NCBI RefSeq assembly: GCF_040834005.1 | Contig: NZ_CP162129.1 | Coordinates: 2,380,001-2,444,000 of the forward strand | Direction of reading: 5' to 3' | Length of the DNA: 64,000 nucleotides | From: Paenibacillus sp. PL2-23 | Lineage (GTDB): Bacteria > Bacillota > Bacilli > Paenibacillales > Paenibacillaceae | In this document: positions 59,684 to 64,000 of the stretch, piece after piece | How positions within the stretch are numbered: position 1 is the first letter of the stretch | Layout: every line of letters begins with the position of its first letter | Notes under the pieces: generated by a model | What the model saw: the letters and a program-made list of their open reading frames with translations, nothing else | What the model was told of the DNA's origin: nothing | The model's database searches: none | Made by a program: the position numbers and the translations under genes

Positions 59684-59736
59684 AAGACAAGGGGGGCGTG
59701 AACGGAGAAGGTTCACGGACTTGCTTGTCTTTTTTT
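59684..59736 (+). terminator. Terminator after the DUF1450 gene
   Basis: Nested arms AAGACAAG/CTTGTCTT and CGTGAAC/GTTCACG are followed by seven T. Confidence 0.88.
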
Positions 59737-59856
59737 GAAATATAAGAAAGTATAAATTGTCTCTATACTGGGCTTATATTTCAACGCGAAACGGATGCTG
59801 CTCCGCCAAAGGACGGCACAGCCGTTTACGCTTGCGTAGCAGGAATGGAGGCGTAG

Positions 59857-61245
59857 ATGTTGCAACAGCAAGCCAAGACGGGCAGAAGGCTGTATGTAAT
59901 GGGGTTTCTTTTATCGATTATAAGCTTGGCGGGGGCTGAGCTGATCTGGCTTCCGGCGCCGGTGCGGACGAGCTGGGGAGCGCAGTGGATTGAGCTGATC
60001 GATTGGTTGTATTATTTGATTGTCTTGATCCCCTTGATCTGGGCGGCAGGAGCGGCCTCTGGGCTTCGAGCTCCAAGGAATTCTCCAGCCGTAGTTATAG
60101 TTATTCGGGTTATGATTATTGCGGTAAGCCTGCTCCTCGCGGTGGGAGTTCTGATGGATGTCAGCGGTTGGATCACAGCCGCTATTGCTGGAGGCGCTGT
60201 TGTTGTTGTGCTGATTATCGCGGATTTGGCGATAACCGAAGTTCGGGCTCGAAGCGGCTTTCCTTGGCGAAGCTCGTTCACCGTTACGGGTATTGCTCTT
60301 GCGCTGTGCGCGCTCCTCGTACCAACCGGCTACAATGTGACCTACCCTGGCATGACGCTTAACTTGAATCGTTATGCGCATATAGCGGGGGGGTATGCAG
60401 GCGGGGAAATCAACGGCGTGCTTGTGTTCGACCGGCCGGCGGTGCTGGCGGATCGGCTATTCGGCGCGCTGCTTCCGCAGTATCGCTTTTACCCTATTCC
60501 TGAGGATGAGCCGCCGCTGTCCGTTACATATGCACAAGTTGTTGCTATGAAGACGGACGCCAATCGTGTGGCAGCGGCAATTGCGATGGAGAAGGCTGGC
60601 GCGGGTCAAGGTGTTATAGCGGATGGCGTTCGTATTGTTGCGATTGTGAAGGACAGTCCGGCGGATGGCAAGCTGGAGGCCGGCGATATTGTTGATCAGC
60701 TGAACGAAGTGACGGTACGCACCGTAGAGGAAATGATCGGGTATATGTCGACCTCCGTGAAGCCTGGCGAGACGGTAGCTGTTACCTTGCGAAGAGGTGG
60801 AGAAGCCGTAACGGTGAACGTTCAGACCAAGGCCGCCCAAGATGCCGCGGACAAAGCAGTGTTTGGCGTGTCGGTGCAGACGGAGCCGAAGCTGGATACG
60901 CCACGGTCGATTGTGTACAACGACTACAGGGCGCACGTGGGAGGTCCTTCGCATGGTGCGATGCTTACGCTTGCCTTCATTGACCAATTAGTGGCGGGTG
61001 GCGTTACGGGCGGGCTTCGGGTTGCCGGTACGGGCACCATCGAGCTGGACGGCTCCATCGGCATGGTCGGGGGCATACCGCAGAAGGCATACGCTGTCAG
61101 CCGGACGGATGTGGATGTGTTTTTTGTGCCAATGGAAGGTGAGAGGGCCGCAAAAGCAGCAGCTCCGAAGCTGAATGTGGTTGGTGTAAGCCATATTGAC
61201 GAGGTGCTGGCATGGCTGTCGGACAGCGTGACAAGTCAACGTTAA
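59857..61245 (+). CDS. Membrane PDZ-Lon protease, YlbL-related with extra N-terminal membrane domain
   Basis: The 462-residue protein starts with about five membrane segments (to residue about 165). A PDZ domain follows (about 250-330: GVRIVAIVKDSPADGKLEAGDIVDQLNEVTV), and the end is a Lon-type proteolytic domain with the Ser365/Lys410 dyad (GGPSHGAMLTLAF and GGIPQKAYAV). YlbL of bacilli has one anchor, PDZ and Lon; the larger membrane part is unusual. It probably cleaves membrane or secreted proteins. AGGAATGGAGG precedes the ATG. Confidence 0.88.
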   Translation: MLQQQAKTGRRLYVMGFLLSIISLAGAELIWLPAPVRTSWGAQWIELIDWLYYLIVLIPLIWAAGAASGLRAPRNSPAVVIVIRVMIIAVSLLLAVGVLMDVSGWITAAIAGGAVVVVLIIADLAITEVRARSGFPWRSSFTVTGIALALCALLVPTGYNVTYPGMTLNLNRYAHIAGGYAGGEINGVLVFDRPAVLADRLFGALLPQYRFYPIPEDEPPLSVTYAQVVAMKTDANRVAAAIAMEKAGAGQGVIADGVRIVAIVKDSPADGKLEAGDIVDQLNEVTVRTVEEMIGYMSTSVKPGETVAVTLRRGGEAVTVNVQTKAAQDAADKAVFGVSVQTEPKLDTPRSIVYNDYRAHVGGPSHGAMLTLAFIDQLVAGGVTGGLRVAGTGTIELDGSIGMVGGIPQKAYAVSRTDVDVFFVPMEGERAAKAAAPKLNVVGVSHIDEVLAWLSDSVTSQR

Positions 61246-61284
61246 CAGGTGCTAATAGGGATTGGAATGGGAGGAGAGGGGCGA

Positions 61285-62172
61285 ATGAATAAAACGGAAT
61301 GGGTGACTGCTGAGCTGGCGCTGGATACGAAATCGAAGCTTGGTGAAGGACCGCATTGGAACAGAGGCTTAGAGCAGCTCCTGTTTGTGGATATCGTGAA
61401 GGGGCTGGTGCATGTATTCCAGCCTGGGACCAAGGAGCATGATATTCATTCGTTGGACGGAATGCCGAGCTCGGTTATTCCTATTGCGGATGGCGGATGG
61501 GCCGTCACGATGCAGGATGGCGTGTATCGTTATAACCCTCAGCAGAGAGAGCTTAGCCTCGTGGTCCAGATTGAAGCCGATCTGCCAGGAAATCGTTTTA
61601 ACGACGCCAAATGCGATCCCTCGGGGCGGCTATGGGCCGGAACGATGGATATTGGCTTTCAAGACTATACGGGAAGCTTATACCTTGTGGAGGCTGACGG
61701 GAGAGTGCGCACAATGCTGAGCCAGGTGGGCTGCTCCAACGGCATTGCTTGGGATGAGCGAAAGGGTGCTATGTATTACATTGACACGATGAAGCCTGAG
61801 GTGTGCGGTTTTCGATACGATGCCGCTACGGGCGAAATCAGCGAGCGGCGTAAGCTGCTGGAGTGGCCTAGCAATGCCGGATCGCCGGACGGCATGACAA
61901 TCGATGCCGAGGGTCAGCTGTGGATCGCGCATTGGGGCGGCGGAAGAGTGTCCCGGTGGAATCCGGACACCGGCGAGCTGCTTGGCGAGCTTGCTGTGCC
62001 TGCGCCTAATGTTACCTCCTGCGTGTTCGGAGGTGCCGCGCTGGACGAGCTCTATATCACCACCGCGCGGGAAGGACTTTCCGCCAGTGAGCTGGACGCG
62101 TACCCCCTCGCAGGCGGCTTGTTCGTAGCAAAGCCTGGCGTCACTGGCACTGCTTCACGCCGCTTTGGCTGA
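61285..62172 (+). CDS. SMP-30/gluconolactonase family protein
   Basis: The 295-residue beta-propeller is of the SMP-30 type, hydrolysing sugar lactones with a divalent metal. Seen: the first metal Glu in LGEGPHWN, the Asn/Asp in RFNDAKCDPSGRLWAGTM, SNGIAWDERKGAMYYIDT and the last Asp in GSPDGMTIDAEGQLWIAHWGG. GGGAGGAGAGG precedes the ATG at 61285. The substrate is not evident. The stop is followed at once by the palindrome array. Confidence 0.9.
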   Translation: MNKTEWVTAELALDTKSKLGEGPHWNRGLEQLLFVDIVKGLVHVFQPGTKEHDIHSLDGMPSSVIPIADGGWAVTMQDGVYRYNPQQRELSLVVQIEADLPGNRFNDAKCDPSGRLWAGTMDIGFQDYTGSLYLVEADGRVRTMLSQVGCSNGIAWDERKGAMYYIDTMKPEVCGFRYDAATGEISERRKLLEWPSNAGSPDGMTIDAEGQLWIAHWGGGRVSRWNPDTGELLGELAVPAPNVTSCVFGGAALDELYITTAREGLSASELDAYPLAGGLFVAKPGVTGTASRRFG

Positions 62173-62181
62173 GCCGCTGTA

Positions 62182-62636
62182 ATGCGCCTAAGCAGCCATA
62201 ACGACACGAGTGTGGCTATAGCGCAGGAAGTCGCTGCTCAGGCAGCCGTAACGACACCACGTGTCGTTATGAGCAAACTAACCCGCTTCAACCCCGCCAT
62301 AGCCACACGAGAGATCGTTATTGCGCCGAATGAGGGGTTAGAAGATGCGATAGCGACACGACGTGTGGCTATAGCGCTGGAAGTCGCTGCTCAGGCAGCC
62401 ATAACGACACCACGTGTCGTTATGAGCAAACTAACCCGCTTCAACCCCGCCATAGCCACACGAGAGATCGTTATTGCGCCGAATGAGGGGTTAGAAGATG
62501 CGATAGCGACACCACGTGTGGCTATAGCGCTGAATGAGGGGTTAGATAGTACAGCAGCGACACCACGTGTGGCTATAGCGCTGGAAGCCGCTGTAATGCG
62601 CCTAAGCAGCCATAACGACACCACTGTCGCTATGGC
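62182..62636. repeat. Array of about nine 22-base palindromes within a 153-base tandem duplication
   Basis: The unit is close to ATARCGACACCACGTGT followed by SGYTAT, an imperfect palindrome with an ACACCACGTGT core, and occurs about nine times. A 153-base segment holding three of them is duplicated (for example GAAGTCGCTGC at 62227 and 62380, and GAATGAGGGG at 62328 and 62481). Because 153 is a multiple of three, an open frame of 163 codons runs through it, but no ribosome binding site supports translation. Confidence 0.9.
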
Positions 62637-64000
62637 TGGCCCCCCATCGCTTCCACAGCTTCGTCCCGCTTGAAGGATGGGAGCAGATCGCCGATGACGA
62701 TGCGGTCTGACATCATCAGCTCTCTATCCGCCTCCGTCGTGATAAGCAGGCACTGCCCTGCGTCCAGAAGCTCCCCGGTTTCGGCGTTGTAGCAGGAGCC
62801 GCTCGCTAGTACGCCGTCTGGCGACGGGACAAAGTACAGCTCCCCGTTCGTCCAAGAGCCATTCCGCTGCGTAACCACCCGTGATCCCAGCTCCGACGCG
62901 CCGGTTAATAGAGGAGAGCCAAGCCAATAAGGCTCCTTGCTGGATATGCCCAGCAGATGCAGCAGCGTCGGCGCAACGTCAAGCTGGCCCCCAACCGCTT
63001 CATAATGACCGGCATAAGCGCCATCCGGGAGATGCAGGAGGAACGGCACGCTTCTGGTCACCTGCTCTCTCTCAATCGGGCTTGAGGTGTCCGACATAAA
63101 CCGCTCATACAGCTCCCATTGCTGAATGGAGTTGTCATGATCGCCATATATGGCGAATATCGTGTTCTCCCATAAGCCCTCCGCCTGCAGCCGATCCACC
63201 AGCTCCCCAAGCGCGGCGTCGGCATAGTGCGCCGCCTGCAAATATTCCCCCATAATCGTACCCTCCAGCTCCTCCACCTGGAGCGCCTTCTGCTCGTCGG
63301 GAAGCTTATAGGGATGGTGACTGGTCAGCGTGATCATAAACGCGTGGAAAGGCTTCGGAAGCTCGGTCACAACATCCATAGACTGTCTGTAAAAGGATTT
63401 GTCGCCCAGCGCCCATCCCAGCTGTTCGTCCAGCTCATAATGCTTCAGGCTGTAGAACGCGTCATACTCCATCCTGCTGTACATAACATTCCGGTTCCAG
63501 AAGCCGCCTTGATAAGGGTGGAAAACGGAGGCGGAATACCCGCTCGCCTTCAACCGCTCCGGCAGGCATACAAAATCATGGGAGGCGTATTGGATAAATA
63601 CCGATCCGCTCTTTAAGGGCTGCAAGGAGCAGTTGACTGCAAAATCGGCATCGGAGGTGCGACCCTGCGACGTTTGATGATAGAAGCGGGAGAAATATGC
63701 GCTGTCCTGAATCAAACGGTTCAGAACCGGCGTTATTTCGCGCCCGCCAATCGACTTGCCGATGATGAAGCTCTGGAGCGCTTCTACCTGCACCAGCAGA
63801 ACATTGCTCCCCTTGTATGCGCCGAACAGCGGGTCCTGCTCCAGCGACGCTCTGGCGTTCCCACGATCCTTCATCCAGGCCTCCGTCTCATCCAGCTGCT
63901 CCGCGGATACGGCCTCCGCGCCGAACCAGTTCAGCTTCGCGTAACGGTAAGCATCGTAGCCATGAAAGCCAAGTCCGCCCGTCACGTTGTAGATGGATAG
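62630..64000 (-). CDS. Lipoteichoic acid synthase-like sulfatase-fold protein (cut by window edge)
   Basis: The extracellular catalytic part and C terminus of an LtaS/YqgS/YfnI-type enzyme are visible; the N-terminal membrane helices lie beyond the right edge, and the frame stays open to 64000. Seen: NVLLVQVEALQSFIIGK, the nucleophile Thr in QGRTSDADFAVNC, ITLTSHHPYKLP, FAIYGDHDNSIQQ with the metal Asp and His, and LDVAPTLLHLLG. The enzyme transfers glycerol phosphate from phosphatidylglycerol to build or prime lipoteichoic acid. Its 3' end abuts the palindrome array. Confidence 0.92.
   Translation of the reverse strand, partial: LSIYNVTGGLGFHGYDAYRYAKLNWFGAEAVSAEQLDETEAWMKDRGNARASLEQDPLFGAYKGSNVLLVQVEALQSFIIGKSIGGREITPVLNRLIQDSAYFSRFYHQTSQGRTSDADFAVNCSLQPLKSGSVFIQYASHDFVCLPERLKASGYSASVFHPYQGGFWNRNVMYSRMEYDAFYSLKHYELDEQLGWALGDKSFYRQSMDVVTELPKPFHAFMITLTSHHPYKLPDEQKALQVEELEGTIMGEYLQAAHYADAALGELVDRLQAEGLWENTIFAIYGDHDNSIQQWELYERFMSDTSSPIEREQVTRSVPFLLHLPDGAYAGHYEAVGGQLDVAPTLLHLLGISSKEPYWLGSPLLTGASELGSRVVTQRNGSWTNGELYFVPSPDGVLASGSCYNAETGELLDAGQCLLITTEADRELMMSDRIVIGDLLPSFKRDEAVEAMGGQP

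Noticed and set aside
59593..59745. Frame of about 50 codons right after the DUF1450 gene
   Set aside because: There is no ribosome binding site, and its second half is the terminator hairpin.
62182..62673. Open frame of 163 codons with repeated peptides
   Set aside because: It exists because the repeat unit (153 bases) is a multiple of three. There is no ribosome binding site, and it overlaps the LtaS-like gene.

Overview
The window looks like chromosome of an endospore-forming Firmicute close to Paenibacillus. The evidence is an alpha/beta-type small acid-soluble spore protein behind a forespore-type promoter, a ydaO-type (c-di-AMP) riboswitch in front of ktrAB-like genes, a preQ1-I riboswitch in front of queCDEF, lutABC, ypsA, ytxG/ytxH-type genes, strong AGGAGG ribosome binding sites with frequent GTG/TTG starts, and a moderately high G+C content. 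I see no rRNA or tRNA gene, no intact insertion sequence, no prophage and no CRISPR array.

Layout. 1-2.3 kb (minus strand): the N-terminal end of a squalene-hopene/sporulenol cyclase running off the left edge, an unrecognised 544-residue protein and an ABM-domain monooxygenase. 2.6-4.6 kb: FMN azoreductase, an Rrf2 regulator, a small ORF and an XRE regulator. 4.7-8.3 kb: a GntR/FadR-type regulator divergent from a glycolate/lactate oxidase pair (glcD, glcF). 8.4-10.8 kb: c-di-AMP riboswitch and a Ktr potassium uptake pair. 10.7-15.6 kb: a lipoprotein NagZ-type glycosidase, then UDP-sugar genes (a divergent gtaB-like gene, UDP-glucose dehydrogenase, NDP-sugar epimerase). 15.6-18.5 kb: AraC regulator divergent from a Gfo/Idh/MocA dehydrogenase and an aldo/keto reductase. 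18.5-21.8 kb: a Prs-like protein, FabV, the spore protein and a DNA-ligase-like protein lacking the adenylated lysine. 21.9-28.4 kb: alpha-galactosidase (GH4) with AraC regulator, then LacI regulator divergent from fucI-fucA-fucU. 28.5-35.4 kb: a coiled-coil DUF2325 protein, an ABC export operon with its TetR regulator, an aldo/keto reductase and an iron alcohol dehydrogenase. 35.6-36.5 kb: an ArsR-type regulator. 36.5-38.2 kb: about 1.77 kb without genes, built of tandem repeats at several scales. 38.2-47.3 kb: the rhamnose operon (rhaEW, an ASRT-family protein, rhaI, rhaB, rhaR) followed by lutABC. 47.4-52.9 kb: a J-domain-like membrane protein, the preQ1-controlled que operon, ypsA and a holin-like protein. 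53-62 kb: many small housekeeping genes, murI, an M14 peptidase, a Lon/PDZ membrane protease and an SMP-30 lactonase. 62.2-62.6 kb: an array of palindromes. The window ends in an LtaS-type lipoteichoic acid synthase running off the right edge.

How the parts fit. Rhamnose and fucose breakdown both yield L-lactaldehyde. The dehydrogenase half of RhaEW would make L-lactate, which LutABC next door can oxidise to pyruvate; a second flavin/iron-sulfur oxidase pair (glcDF) is at 5.5-8.3 kb. KtrAB appears to be controlled twice by c-di-AMP, once on RNA and once on the protein. The que operon makes preQ1 and is controlled by a preQ1 aptamer. The least explained items are the layered repeat block at 36.6-38.1 kb, the palindrome array at 62.2-62.6 kb, the lysine-less ligase-like protein, the coiled-coil DUF2325 protein, and the gtaB-like protein with a roughly 68-residue insertion.
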